From contig CAWJCL010000002.1 of assembly GCA_963841425.1 (NCBI GenBank), positions 1,054,001 through 1,118,000 on the forward strand: a stretch of 64,000 nucleotides of DNA, in the 5' to 3' direction. The position numbers were made by a program, and so were the translations under genes. Under the pieces are notes generated by a model, which was given only the letters and a program-made list of their open reading frames with translations, was not told the origin of the DNA and did not search any database. The first letter of the stretch is position 1. The number at the start of each line of letters is the position of its first letter. This DNA is from DATEOR01 sp963841425. Lineage in GTDB: Bacteria > Actinomycetota > Thermoleophilia > Gaiellales > Gaiellaceae. This document shows positions 39,856 through 48,051 of this stretch, in pieces.

Positions 39856-40752
39856 TCACGCCTCTCGGTCGTAGTCGATGGTCCCGTCCGCGGCGATGTG
39901 CGCGCTCGCGCGGCGCGCGGCCCAGCACTGGTAGTTGACCGCGACGGGGTTCAGGGTCATGTGCGTGTCGGCGTGCTCGACGTGGCACTGGAGGACGGTC
40001 ACGTCGCCGCCCAGGCCCATCGGCCCGATCCCGGTCTCGTTCAGAAGCTCGTAGAGCTCCTCCTCGAGCTTCGCCACCTCGGGGTCGGGGTTGCGCGTGC
40101 CGACCGGTCGCGCGATCGCCTCCTTGGCGAGATGCATGGCGTAGTCGGCCGAGCCCCCGATGCCGACGCCGACGATCCCCGGCGGGCAGGGCTTGCCCCC
40201 CGCGCCGACGATGGAGTCGAGGACGAAGCGCTTGATCCCGGCGACACCGTCGGCCGGGACGCACATCTTCAGGAAGCTCATGTTCTCGGAGCCGGAGCCC
40301 TTCGGAACGCACTTGACGTCGAGTCCATCCCAGTCGGAGACGAACTCCCAGTGGACGATGGGCACGCGGTAGCCGACGTTCTGCCCGGTGTTCTCACGGG
40401 TCAGCGTGTGCACCGTGTTCGAGCGCAGCGGGTGCTCGACCGTCGCGCGCTCGGTGCCGTCGTAGAGCGCCTCGTAGATTCGGGCTGGATGCAGCGGGAA
40501 GTGCTCCCCGACGCGGCAGTAGTAGACGGCGATGCCGGTGTCCTGGCAGACGAGCGTCGTCTGGTCGTCCGCGATCGAGACGTTGCGGATGATCGTGTCG
40601 AGCACGCGCTGCCCGGGCGTCGAGGTCTCGCGCTCGCGGGCAGCGCGAATGGCGTCGCGGAGATCCTGCGGGATGTCCTTCAGCGCCCAGACGTAGAGGT
40701 ACGCGGCGGCATCCTCGACCGCCTTCTGGATGTCGGTCGCAACCGTGCTCAT
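39856..40752 (-). CDS. Class I fumarate hydratase, alpha subunit (or L-tartrate dehydratase alpha)
   Basis: 298 residues, Fumerase family. Candidate cluster Cys are in LVCQDTGIAVYYC, KMCVPADG and GKPCPPGIVGVGIGG, and the GSGSENMSF motif is present. The C-terminus is followed after 4 bases by the beta subunit, together rebuilding the full FumA/TtdAB enzyme. ATG 40752 shares ATGA with the flavoprotein stop. Fumarase cannot be separated from tartrate dehydratase by motifs, but pairing with a fumarate-reductase-like flavoprotein favours fumarate. Confidence 0.93.
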   Translation of the reverse strand: MSTVATDIQKAVEDAAAYLYVWALKDIPQDLRDAIRAARERETSTPGQRVLDTIIRNVSIADDQTTLVCQDTGIAVYYCRVGEHFPLHPARIYEALYDGTERATVEHPLRSNTVHTLTRENTGQNVGYRVPIVHWEFVSDWDGLDVKCVPKGSGSENMSFLKMCVPADGVAGIKRFVLDSIVGAGGKPCPPGIVGVGIGGSADYAMHLAKEAIARPVGTRNPDPEVAKLEEELYELLNETGIGPMGLGGDVTVLQCHVEHADTHMTLNPVAVNYQCWAARRASAHIAADGTIDYDREA

Positions 40753-41942
40753 GCGGCCGCCCTCTCGGCCGCGGCCTTCCCCGCACGGCGCCCGAAGACG
40801 CAGCACTCGAGAAGGGAATTGCCCATCATCCTGTTGCGCCCGTGCGTCCCGCCCGCGATCTCCCCGCAGGCGAAGAGCCCTTCCACCGTGGTCTCGCCGT
40901 GGGCGTCGATGACGAGCCCGCCGTTTTGGTAGTGGAGGACGGGATACGTGAGAATCGGCTCGCGGAGGGGGTCGATGCCGCCCGCGCGGTAGCGGCGCAG
41001 CATGTACGGGAGCGAGACCTCCGCGTCGGCGGAAGCGATGCGCGTCGTGTCGAGCCAGACTGCCGGCCGCCCGTTTGGAGTCTCGACCCCGCCGCCGTTT
41101 GCAACCTCGTCCACGATCGCCTGCGAGACCTCGTCCCGGGGCCCCAGGGAGTCCGTGAACTCGGCGCGGTCGGCGTTCAGGAGGACGGCGCCGTAGGCAC
41201 GCGTGGTTTCGGGGATGGAATAACCCTGCATGTTCTCGGGCCAGGCGCCTCCGTTCGGGTGGTACTGGAGCGCGTCGAGGTCGCGGGCCCCGGCACCGAG
41301 GTCGAGCGCGATCTGCGTCACCTCGCCGGTCGCGCCGGGATGGTTGGTGGAGAGCTCGCCGCGCTCCTCGGCCTCGCGAAAGCAGCGGCCGCCGGCAGCG
41401 AGGACCACCGCGCCGGCCTCGATCACGTGCTCGCCGCAACGCGCTCGCCAGCCCGAGCTCATCGGCTCGAGCTCGGTGAGCGGCGAGTGCGGAAAGGTCT
41501 CCGCGGTCGAGCCCTCGATGACTTTCCGCAGCGTCTTAGTGATCGCATGCCCGGTGCGGTCGCCGACCTGCAGGAGCCGCTTGCGGCTCGCCCCACCGCA
41601 GCGGGCGATGCGGTAGCCACCGTTTTGCCGCGTGAACTCGACGCCGGACTCCTCGAGCCAGTGGATGGTCTCGGGCGCTTCGGAGGTGAGGATCTCGACG
41701 AGGCGCATGTCGGCGGTCTCGTGCGAGCTTTTCCAGACGTCCGCGGCGTGGGTCTCGGGCGAATCGTCCTCGCCGACGGCCGCTTGGATCCCCCCTTGCG
41801 CCTTGGCGGAGTTGCAGGACTGGAGGGCCAACTTGGTCGCGACCGCGACCCGGGCTCCCGCCCGTTCGGCGGCCACGGCCGATGCAAGGCCCGAAGCCCC
41901 GCTTCCGATTACGAGCACGTCGAATTGGAGCGCGTCCGCCAC
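40749..41942 (-). CDS. FAD-dependent succinate dehydrogenase/fumarate reductase-like flavoprotein
   Basis: 397 residues from GTG 41942. FAD site VIGSGASGLASAVAAERAG (11-29), covalent-flavin-region-like SCNSAKAQGGIQAA, and the active-site YHPNGGAWPENMQGY and PVLHYQNGGLVI blocks are present. The TGEVTQIALDLGA helix is also typical. It is shorter than SdhA/FrdA (about 580) and nearer to L-aspartate oxidase or soluble fumarate reductases. No iron-sulfur or membrane-anchor subunit is adjacent. A TATAGT element lies 6 bases before the start. It heads the sulfur operon. Confidence 0.87.
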   Translation of the reverse strand: MADALQFDVLVIGSGASGLASAVAAERAGARVAVATKLALQSCNSAKAQGGIQAAVGEDDSPETHAADVWKSSHETADMRLVEILTSEAPETIHWLEESGVEFTRQNGGYRIARCGGASRKRLLQVGDRTGHAITKTLRKVIEGSTAETFPHSPLTELEPMSSGWRARCGEHVIEAGAVVLAAGGRCFREAEERGELSTNHPGATGEVTQIALDLGAGARDLDALQYHPNGGAWPENMQGYSIPETTRAYGAVLLNADRAEFTDSLGPRDEVSQAIVDEVANGGGVETPNGRPAVWLDTTRIASADAEVSLPYMLRRYRAGGIDPLREPILTYPVLHYQNGGLVIDAHGETTVEGLFACGEIAGGTHGRNRMMGNSLLECCVFGRRAGKAAAERAAA

Positions 41943-41948
41943 GGTGGG

Positions 41949-41954
41949 ACTATA
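41949..41954 (-). promoter_or_regulatory. Candidate leaderless -10 (TATAGT) for the sulfur/fumarase operon
   Basis: TATAGT on the minus strand ends 6 bases before GTG 41942, without a Shine-Dalgarno. It is the closest to the TATAAT consensus in the window and supports choosing GTG 41942 over the longer frame starting at ATG 41996. Confidence 0.45.
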
Positions 41955-41968
41955 CCACCGTTTCGCTA

Positions 41969-42382
41969 ATGGCAAGCATTTTGTCTTCTTATTCAACCCG
42001 CCCGCCTGGAAAGCCGATAAAAGGCCTCGTGGGCAGACTTTTCGGCTATGTCTTCATGCTTGCGGCGCTCGCCGTGGGTGGATATCTCGTGCTCAAGGCG
42101 GCGCAGGACACCGGACCGGTGTCTGCCAATCAGCAGCAGCTGGAGGACTCCGCCAACCAGGTGAGCGCGTCCATCAACCTGCAGCAGGCAACCCCGCCGA
42201 TGGAGGCCTGGTTCAGCGCCACGGGCACGTACGTCGGCGCTCAGTCGCAGCTGCCGCCGTCGTTCGGCGTCACACTCGTGCGGGCGGACAAGTTCTCGTA
42301 TTGCCTCCAGGCGGGCAGCGGAACGAACGTGCAGCACATGAACGGCCCGAACGAGAACGCCCCCGTCGCGGGCCCCTGCTAG
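41969..42382 (+). CDS. Small secreted or membrane-anchored protein, pseudopilin-like in shape
   Basis: 137 residues from ATG 41969. A basic N-terminus (RPPGKPIKGLVGRLFGYV) precedes one helix (FMLAALAVGGYLVLKAA). A Gln/Ala/Ser-rich exposed segment (ANQQQLEDSANQVSASINLQ) and a small C-terminal domain (AWFSATGTYVGAQSQLPPSF; VTLVRADKFSYCLQAGSG) with two Cys follow. The last domain resembles the periphery of type II/IV pilins, but no prepilin cleavage site is clear. It is unrecognised otherwise. The start region 41955-42000 is AT-richer than surroundings. It shares its CTAG stop with the MFS gene. Confidence 0.7.
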   Translation: MASILSSYSTRPPGKPIKGLVGRLFGYVFMLAALAVGGYLVLKAAQDTGPVSANQQQLEDSANQVSASINLQQATPPMEAWFSATGTYVGAQSQLPPSFGVTLVRADKFSYCLQAGSGTNVQHMNGPNENAPVAGPC

Positions 42383-43665
42383 CGGGCCTCTTCGGCGAGC
42401 ACCCCTAGCCGGTCTTCCCGCTCCGTGTCCCGCATCCCCGGGATGAGAAGACAGAGGAGCGTGGCCGCACACGCGATCACGCCGGCGCCGGCCAGGGTCG
42501 CCTCGGCCCCGATGGCCGCCGCGACGGGGCCGGTGAGCGCAAATGAAATCGGCACGAGAGAGGTCGAGACAAGCCAGTCGAGGCTCGTGACGCGGCCGAG
42601 CAGGCGCGCGGGGACGAGAGTCTGAATGAGCGTGCCCCAGACGACCAGGCCGGAGGCGAAGAGCGCCTGCTGGACGAAGGACGACGCCATCGCCTCCCAC
42701 AGGACCGACGCGAAGGCGAGCCCGGCAATGCCGAGGCACCCGACCGCCCAGGCCACGTACATGAACGTCATGTGCTTGCGGGGGAGGCCGAGCTGCGCCA
42801 TCACGACCGCCGCGAGGATCGCGCCCACGCCTCCGGCGGCGAGGACCAGTCCGAAGTCGTCCGCGCCCCCGCCGAGGTCATTCTTGATCCGGTAAGGAAC
42901 CAGCACCTCCACCGGGCCCCAGAAGGCGAGGAGCGAGATGGCCGCGCCGACCAGGGTGCCCCAGAGCCAGGCGTGGCGGCGAACGAAGCGGAATCCCTCG
43001 CGGAGGTCGGCCAGCGCCGAGGGCCGCGCCTCGTCGCCGCGGTCGACGCGGAGGACGCCAGACATCAGCGAGATCGCGAGCGCAGAAGCCACGAAGGAGC
43101 CCGCGTCGAGCGCGAACGCCGCGCCCGCGCCGAGCGCGGCCACGGTCAGTCCGCCGATCGCGGGGCCGGCGAGGGCCATCATGAACGGCCGGATGAACTG
43201 GTCGAGCGAGTTCGCCTGCACGAGCATTCGCTGCGGGACGATCTGCGGCACGGTCGCGTTGAACGCAGGGCCGAAGAAGGCGTCCCCCGTCCCGAAGACG
43301 ATTGCGAGCAGGAAAAGGTGCCAAAGCTCGAGCACTCCGGTCAGCGAGAGCACCGCGATGACGGCCACCGCAAGCGCGCGGACGAGATCGGTCGCGATCA
43401 TGATTCGCCGCCGGTCGACGCGGTCGCTGATCACCCCGCCGACGAGCAGAAACGCTGCCATCGGCAGTGTCCACGCGACGCCGATCAGCGACAGCGCGGT
43501 CGGCGTGTCGGAGAGCTCGTAGACCTGCCACGCGATCGCCACGATGTAGACGCCGTCGCCTAGAAGCGACACGGCCGCCCCGGTCCAGAGCAGCGCAAAG
43601 TCTCTGATCGCCAAAGGGCGCAGGATCTTCAGGTGGCGCAGGCCTATGGTCGTTGCAGGGTTCAC
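42379..43665 (-). CDS. MFS transporter (EntS/macrolide-efflux MFS_3-like)
   Basis: 428 residues, about twelve helices. The loop 2-3 motif is GGVISDRVDRRRIMIATDLV, the N-terminal line LRPLAIRDFALLWTGAAVSL is characteristic of the MFS_3 exporters, and ATGAFFG-like GTGDAFFGPAFNATVPQIV stands in the middle. Members export siderophores or drugs. GTG 43665 is weakly supported (no -10 or strong ribosome site). It is not linked to a biosynthetic operon here. Confidence 0.9.
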   Translation of the reverse strand: MNPATTIGLRHLKILRPLAIRDFALLWTGAAVSLLGDGVYIVAIAWQVYELSDTPTALSLIGVAWTLPMAAFLLVGGVISDRVDRRRIMIATDLVRALAVAVIAVLSLTGVLELWHLFLLAIVFGTGDAFFGPAFNATVPQIVPQRMLVQANSLDQFIRPFMMALAGPAIGGLTVAALGAGAAFALDAGSFVASALAISLMSGVLRVDRGDEARPSALADLREGFRFVRRHAWLWGTLVGAAISLLAFWGPVEVLVPYRIKNDLGGGADDFGLVLAAGGVGAILAAVVMAQLGLPRKHMTFMYVAWAVGCLGIAGLAFASVLWEAMASSFVQQALFASGLVVWGTLIQTLVPARLLGRVTSLDWLVSTSLVPISFALTGPVAAAIGAEATLAGAGVIACAATLLCLLIPGMRDTEREDRLGVLAEEAR

Positions 43666-43860
43666 GTCTCTCAGTCCTCAGGGTGGGCACGGAGCCGGCG
43701 GCAAGGCCGGCCCGGAGAGACGCGCTGAAGTGCGAAGCTAGCCGGGCAGGCGAAGGCCGCCGGAAGTTGGGTGCGGTTCCATTTCCACGCTGCGGCCTCC
43801 GATCAGGTCATAGCTCGACCGGACCAGCCTACCCGAGCGGCTGGCGCGCGGCCAGCCCCC

Positions 43861-43892
43861 GGGCTAGCCGCCAGCTGGCCGCCAGCTAGCCC
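43861..43892. terminator. Nested inverted repeat, probable terminator for 43897-44544
   Basis: GGGCTAGC (43861-43868) pairs with GCTAGCCC (43885-43892). The intervening 16 bases contain CCAGCTGG, itself palindromic, so alternative folds exist. AGCTAGCCCC repeats again at 43895-43904. It lies directly beyond the stop of the minus-strand gene at 43897. There is no T tract. The rest of 43666-43860 shows nothing supportable. Confidence 0.45.
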
Positions 43893-43896
43893 CGAG

Positions 43897-44544
43897 CTAG
43901 CCCCCGAGGCCGCCGAAGAACGTGAAGGGGTTCCTGGGAGCGACTTCCCAGACCATCCCTCCGCCCGGCTCGACCTCGACCTTCGCGCCGTCCGCGACCT
44001 CGCCGCGAAGCCGCTCCGCGAGGGCGCGCGCCTCGTCCTCGTTCGCCGCTCCTGCGAGCAGAAAGGTGTGCCGGCGGACGACCGGGATTCCCTCCGATTC
44101 GAGGCGTTCGGCAAGTGCCTCCGTGTCTTCGTGGCTCGTCAGCTCGACGCGGACCTCCCACTGGGCGGCGCCGGTCTTCGCCGATTCGCCGGCCTCGCGC
44201 TCCTGGAGCCGCTCGTGTTCCTCGGCGATCTCCTCGGCGGTGCCCGGGAGCGGAATGGAGCCGTCCTTCCAGGCCTGCTCGACCGGATGCCAGCGCTCGA
44301 GAGCGGTCACCGCCGACTGGCCCTCGTGCTCGATGCGGGCACTGACCGTGCGCAGCACCTCGCGCGCGGGCGCTTCGGAGTCCGCATAGAGGTAGACGCG
44401 CGGCCCGTCACGGCTGACGACCACGCGATCGCCGAGCGAGGAGCGCTCCTCACCCTCGAGGTCGACCGCAGCAAGCCATTCGGCGAACTGGGTGCCGTCG
44501 CCCTCGTCGTCGAAATCGATCGTGACCCGCCAATCGTCGGCCAT
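43897..44544 (-). CDS. Conserved-looking hypothetical protein with two similar alpha/beta halves
   Basis: 215 residues from ATG 44544, soluble and acidic. It has two ferredoxin-like halves: WRVTIDFDDEGDGTQFAEWL then VVVSRDGPRVYLYADSE, and WEVRVELTSHEDTEALAERL then VVRRHTFLLAGAANEDEARA. The second half resembles SPOR/DUF2007-type signal domains in shape. The C-terminus is hydrophobic and Gly-rich. No catalytic motif is seen. TAGGCT is 10 bases upstream of the start. I do not recognise the function. Confidence 0.75.
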   Translation of the reverse strand: MADDWRVTIDFDDEGDGTQFAEWLAAVDLEGEERSSLGDRVVVSRDGPRVYLYADSEAPAREVLRTVSARIEHEGQSAVTALERWHPVEQAWKDGSIPLPGTAEEIAEEHERLQEREAGESAKTGAAQWEVRVELTSHEDTEALAERLESEGIPVVRRHTFLLAGAANEDEARALAERLRGEVADGAKVEVEPGGGMVWEVAPRNPFTFFGGLGG

Positions 44545-44568
44545 CGCGGTCGGAAGCCTACCGGTCTC

Positions 44569-44574
44569 TAATCT
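44569..44574 (+). promoter_or_regulatory. Candidate leaderless -10 (TAATCT) for methyltransferase at 44582
   Basis: TAATCT ends 7 bases before ATG 44582, in a 37-base divergent gap; no Shine-Dalgarno is present. Confidence 0.4.
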
Positions 44575-44581
44575 GCCCACG

Positions 44582-45496
44582 ATGCGGTGGCTCGCCAAGG
44601 CGTTCCTGCAGAAGGGCCTCAGCGTGCTCCCGCAGGCCGAGCGCGCCAACTACCTGCTGCAACGGCACGTGACCCGCTCGCTGCCCGGGCCGGAGGCGGG
44701 TTTCGGCCGGCGGTTCGAGCGCGCCGCCCGCCACGTGGAGGCGTACGCCGAGCACGGGCCCGAGCGCGCGCTCGGCGACGCGGTCTTCTACGAGTTCGGC
44801 GCGGGCTGGGACCTCGCGGTGCCGCTTTCTCTCTGGGCGCTCGGCGTCGAACGCCAAGTCCTCGTGGACCGTCGGCCGAACGTGCGAGCCGAGCTCGTGA
44901 ACACGAGCATCGAACGCCTCGGGCGGCTCGCCGCCGAGCGTGACCTGCGCGGCCCGGGCGGGCCGATCGCGACGGTGGAGGAGCTCGAGCCCCGCTTCGG
45001 CATCCGCTACGTCGCACCCCTCGATGCGCGGGCGACCGGGCTTCCGGCGGGCTCGGTCGACTTCGTCACGAGCACGAGCACGCTCGAGCACATCCCGCAA
45101 GGAGACCTCGTGCCGCTCCTGGCCGAGTGCCGCCGGCTCCTCGGGTCCGACGGAGCCGTCAGCTCGCGCATCGACCTGAGCGACCACTTCTCGCACTTCG
45201 ATCACTCGCTCTCGCCCTACAACTTCCTGCGCTACTCCGACCGGACGTGGAGCCTGGTCAACTCGGACCTCCTGCACCAGAACCGCCTCCGCCGCCCGGA
45301 CTACGTCTCCGCCTTCGAGCGGGCGGGCCTCACCGTGGTCGGCGAGAGGCCGTGGCGGCCGAACGTCCCTCTGCCCGAGGACCTCGACCCGCGCTTCCGG
45401 GACTACGACCCGGAGGACCTGGCCGTGGCCAGACTCAGAATCGTCGCGGTGCCCTCACCAGACGCTCTCGTAGAGCGCGAGAACGTCGGCGACTGA
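44582..45496 (+). CDS. Class I SAM-dependent methyltransferase
   Basis: 304 residues. The SAM-binding glycine motif is YEFGAGWDLAVPLSLW, the acidic end of strand 2 is LVDRRPN, and motif IV is FVTSTSTLEHIPQGD, followed by LLAECRRLLGSDG. The DLSDHFSHFDHSLSPYNFLR segment is typical of methyltransferases in glycan and capsule loci. The substrate is unknown. It converges with the maleylacetate-reductase-like gene with a 42-base overlap, an unusually deep tail-to-tail overlap. Confidence 0.88.
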   Translation: MRWLAKAFLQKGLSVLPQAERANYLLQRHVTRSLPGPEAGFGRRFERAARHVEAYAEHGPERALGDAVFYEFGAGWDLAVPLSLWALGVERQVLVDRRPNVRAELVNTSIERLGRLAAERDLRGPGGPIATVEELEPRFGIRYVAPLDARATGLPAGSVDFVTSTSTLEHIPQGDLVPLLAECRRLLGSDGAVSSRIDLSDHFSHFDHSLSPYNFLRYSDRTWSLVNSDLLHQNRLRRPDYVSAFERAGLTVVGERPWRPNVPLPEDLDPRFRDYDPEDLAVARLRIVAVPSPDALVERENVGD

Positions 45497-46429
45497 CGCG
45501 GGGCGCGGGTTCGCCTTCGCGCCGCCTCGACCTGCGGCCGCTTCGGCCAACGCGGGCAGGTCGTCCCGCGGAACGCCGAGGTGACGGAGCAGCGTGAATC
45601 CGGAGAGCCGCGAGAGCTCCTCGGCGCGTGCGATCGGGTCGTGGGTCCGCATCGCCTCCCCGAAGCTCTCGATCTCGGCCGCGGCAACCTCGAGGTTGAA
45701 GCGCAGAGCCGGCGGCAGGCAGATCGCGTTCGCGGCGCCGTGCGCGATGCCGTAGCGGCCGCCGGCCGCCTGCGCCATCGCGTGGCCGAGCCCCAGGCCG
45801 GCACCGGCGAGCGCTGCGCCCGCATGCATGGCGCCCTCGAGAAGCGCCCGCCTCGCCTCCGGATAACGGCCGTCGGCGAGGACGAGTGGGAGGTTGTCGG
45901 AGACGAGCGGGGCGCCGGCGAGCGCCTCCGCGTCCGCCTGCTCGTTCTTCCCCTGGACGTACAGCGCCTCGGCGCAGTGGGCGAGTGCGTTCAACGCCGT
46001 TCCGCCGGACTCGCCAGGCGGCAGGTCGTAGGTGAGCTCCGGCTCGTAGACGATGCCCTCGACGTGTGCGCCTCCGCCGCCGCCCTTCACCCGGCGGGCC
46101 TCGTCGCGGATCCCGAAGCCGCGTGTCCATTCGGCACCCGAGTACGTCGTGGGAACGGAGACGACCGGAAGCCCCGTGTCGGCCGACACCGCCTTGGCGG
46201 TGTCGATCGCGCTCCCACCACCAACCGCGAGCAACCCGTCTGCGCCCTCGGCGAGAACGGCCGCGGCGGCGACGGACTGCGGCGAGCCGTGCGGCTCGAC
46301 TCCGTAGAAGGCGTTCGCCGCGGGAAGCTCGAGCGCACGCCATCGCTCTGTCGTGACGAGGAGAGGCCGCCCGCTGCCGACCTCGGCGAGCACCGCGGGC
46401 AGCGAGTCGAGGCCCCAGCGGACGATCAC
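45455..46429 (-). CDS. Iron-containing alcohol dehydrogenase, maleylacetate reductase-like
   Basis: 324 residues. The NAD site is LLAVGGGSAIDTAKAV, metal/substrate strand VPTTYSGAEWT, and metal-binding His are in LNALAHCAEALY, LGLGHAMAQAAGG and GIAHGAANAICLP. TYSGAEWT is close to maleylacetate reductases of aromatic degradation (lower chlorocatechol/hydroxyquinol pathways). The adjoining LysR regulator, coupled by ATGA, fits such a catabolic module, but no ring-cleavage dioxygenase is present. Confidence 0.87.
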   Translation of the reverse strand: MIVRWGLDSLPAVLAEVGSGRPLLVTTERWRALELPAANAFYGVEPHGSPQSVAAAAVLAEGADGLLAVGGGSAIDTAKAVSADTGLPVVSVPTTYSGAEWTRGFGIRDEARRVKGGGGGAHVEGIVYEPELTYDLPPGESGGTALNALAHCAEALYVQGKNEQADAEALAGAPLVSDNLPLVLADGRYPEARRALLEGAMHAGAALAGAGLGLGHAMAQAAGGRYGIAHGAANAICLPPALRFNLEVAAAEIESFGEAMRTHDPIARAEELSRLSGFTLLRHLGVPRDDLPALAEAAAGRGGAKANPRPASVADVLALYESVW

Positions 46430-47316
46430 GACGTCTGCTCGCGCGCGAATTCGAGGAAGGCCGCGGCGGCGCGCGTCGGCGGCCGGCCCTTGGCCCGTAC
46501 GACGTAGATCTGCCGCGCGGGCTCGAGGCCGGCGACCCGTGCCATCGCGAGCGTGCCGGCGGCGAGCTCGCCCTCGATCGCCGTCCGCGAGATGAACGTG
46601 ACGCCGAAGCCGGCGGCGACAGCGCTCTTCACCGACTCCTGCAGCCCGAGCTCCAGCTTCGGCTCGAGCTCGCGCACACGGAGCCCGGCGCGACGCAGCT
46701 CGTCGTCGACGACCTGCCGGACGCCGGCGCCCTCCTGCATCGCGACGACCGTTTCCTCGCGCAGGTCGTCCAGCGTCACCGAGCCTCCGGCCGCCGGGTG
46801 CCCGGGCGGAACCGCGAGGACGATCTCGTCCCTGACCAGAGGCTCGAACTCGAGCGACCGGTTCCGGCGAAGCGCCCCCACGACACCGAGCTCGAGCTCC
46901 CGCTGCGCCACCTTCTCGCTTACCGTCTGCGTGTCCCAGATGGACAGGGCAACGTGGAGATCGGGATGCTCGCGCTGGAACTCACAGAGGAGCAGCGGCA
47001 CGAGGTGCGCGCCCGGACCTGTCGAGGCCCCGATCGCGATCGTGCCGTGCAGCTCCGCGCTCTCAGCGGCGACCTCGTCGTAGAGCTGCTCCTCGAGGGC
47101 GAGCATGCGCTGAGCGCTGCGGTAGAGCCGGAGGCCCGCCTCCGTCGGCTCGACGCGGCGCCCGGAGCGGTCGAGCAGCGTCTGGCCGAGGCGCTCCTCG
47201 AGGGCACGAACCTGAAGGCTGACGGCGGGCTGCGTCACGCCGAGCCTCTCCGCCGCCTGTGAAAAGCTGCTCTTCTCCACGACCGCGCAGAAGGCGGCGA
47301 GCTGACGGGTATCCAT
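46426..47316 (-). CDS. LysR-family transcriptional regulator
   Basis: 296 residues from ATG 47316, giving the usual start MDTRQLAAFCAVVEKSSFSQ. The winged HTH occupies about 2-60 (AAERLGVTQPAVSLQVRALE), and an effector domain follows. Its position before the maleylacetate-reductase-like gene (ATGA) suggests it controls that gene. ATG 47322 is an alternative. A T-N11-A element spans the start, compatible with autorepression and with control of the divergent sugar transferase gene. Confidence 0.93.
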   Translation of the reverse strand: MDTRQLAAFCAVVEKSSFSQAAERLGVTQPAVSLQVRALEERLGQTLLDRSGRRVEPTEAGLRLYRSAQRMLALEEQLYDEVAAESAELHGTIAIGASTGPGAHLVPLLLCEFQREHPDLHVALSIWDTQTVSEKVAQRELELGVVGALRRNRSLEFEPLVRDEIVLAVPPGHPAAGGSVTLDDLREETVVAMQEGAGVRQVVDDELRRAGLRVRELEPKLELGLQESVKSAVAAGFGVTFISRTAIEGELAAGTLAMARVAGLEPARQIYVVRAKGRPPTRAAAAFLEFAREQTS

Positions 47317-47329
47317 AAGCATTCATTAT
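47315..47329. promoter_or_regulatory. Candidate LysR operator (T-N11-A) in the divergent gap
   Basis: ATAAGCATTCATTAT has the ATAA-N7-TTAT dyad with a T-N11-A core and lies at the lysR start. A minus-strand CATAAT (-10-like) is part of it, 8 bases before ATG 47316. A regulator bound here would block its own transcription. Confidence 0.35.
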
Positions 47330-47344
47330 GCAGCGACTAAGCCG

Positions 47345-48040
47345 ATGACGCTCTCGCCGGAAGCCGAGTCCCTCGCCGAGCGCTACGCGCGCCTCTCGAG
47401 AGAAGGCGCTGACCGGCGCGGCATCGACGCCGCGCTGCGCTCCCTCGACATCCTCATCTCGGCGACGGTGCTCGTCGTCGCGCTGCCGATCCTCGCCCTC
47501 GTCACGATCGTCTTTCTCGCCACCTCGGGAACGCCGCTCTTCTACCGCGGCCTGCGGGTCGGGCGGTACGGGCGCATCTTCCACATGTTCAAGTTCCGGA
47601 CGCTCAAGCGAGACGCCGAGTCTCGACTCGGCCCGTATTACGGGCAGGAGCTCTCGGTTCGCACCGCGGCGGAGGTGACACGGCTCGGGCGCTGGCTCCG
47701 CGCGGCGCAGCTCGACGAGATGCCGCAGCTCTGGAACGTCCTGCGCGGCGACATGTCCATCGTCGGGCCGCGGCCGATCCGTCCGACCTTCTTCGAGGAG
47801 CTCGCCCAGGAGATCCCCCAGTACTGGCAGCGTCTCGTCGTCAGGCCGGGGCTCACCGGGCTCGCCCAGACGCGCATGGGCCGCGAGGAGTCGTGGGCAG
47901 AGAAGCTCGCGCACGACCTCGAATACATCGCCGACCGCTCGGTCGGCCTCTATCTCCGCGTGGTCGTCGCGACGGCCTGGCGCGTGGTCAAGCAGTCGGC
48001 GGCAGCCGTGTGGGGGCTCCTGCGCGGAGGCCGTCACTAG
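47345..48040 (+). CDS. Undecaprenyl-phosphate sugar-phosphate transferase (second)
   Basis: 231 residues. A membrane helix (ISATVLVVALPILALVTIVF) is followed by MFKFRTLKRDAESRLG, LDEMPQLWNVLRGDMSIVGP and RPGLTGLAQTRMG. This is the catalytic half of WcaJ/PglC-type phosphoglycosyl transferases, differing in detail from 14669-15250. It starts a smaller rightward unit with AsnB and DUF354 genes, perhaps another glycan. Confidence 0.92.
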   Translation: MTLSPEAESLAERYARLSREGADRRGIDAALRSLDILISATVLVVALPILALVTIVFLATSGTPLFYRGLRVGRYGRIFHMFKFRTLKRDAESRLGPYYGQELSVRTAAEVTRLGRWLRAAQLDEMPQLWNVLRGDMSIVGPRPIRPTFFEELAQEIPQYWQRLVVRPGLTGLAQTRMGREESWAEKLAHDLEYIADRSVGLYLRVVVATAWRVVKQSAAAVWGLLRGGRH

Positions 48041-48043
48041 ACT
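48038..48043 (+). promoter_or_regulatory. Candidate -10 (TAGACT) near the asnB start
   Basis: TAGACT overlaps the sugar transferase stop and ends 8 bases before ATG 48052; AGGGG also lies in between, so asnB might be read from both a leaderless and an operon transcript. Confidence 0.35.
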
Positions 48044-48051
48044 CAGGGGCC

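Noticed and set aside
41943..41996. ATG 41996 as the flavoprotein start
   Set aside because: It would add an unconserved basic N-terminus and include the TATAGT box; GTG 41942 gives the normal distance to the FAD motif.
43666..43860. Possible small gene in the 230-base gap upstream of the MFS gene
   Set aside because: The only open frame is Arg/Ala/Pro-rich with no start context and overlaps the MFS gene start; only the inverted repeat at its end is supportable.
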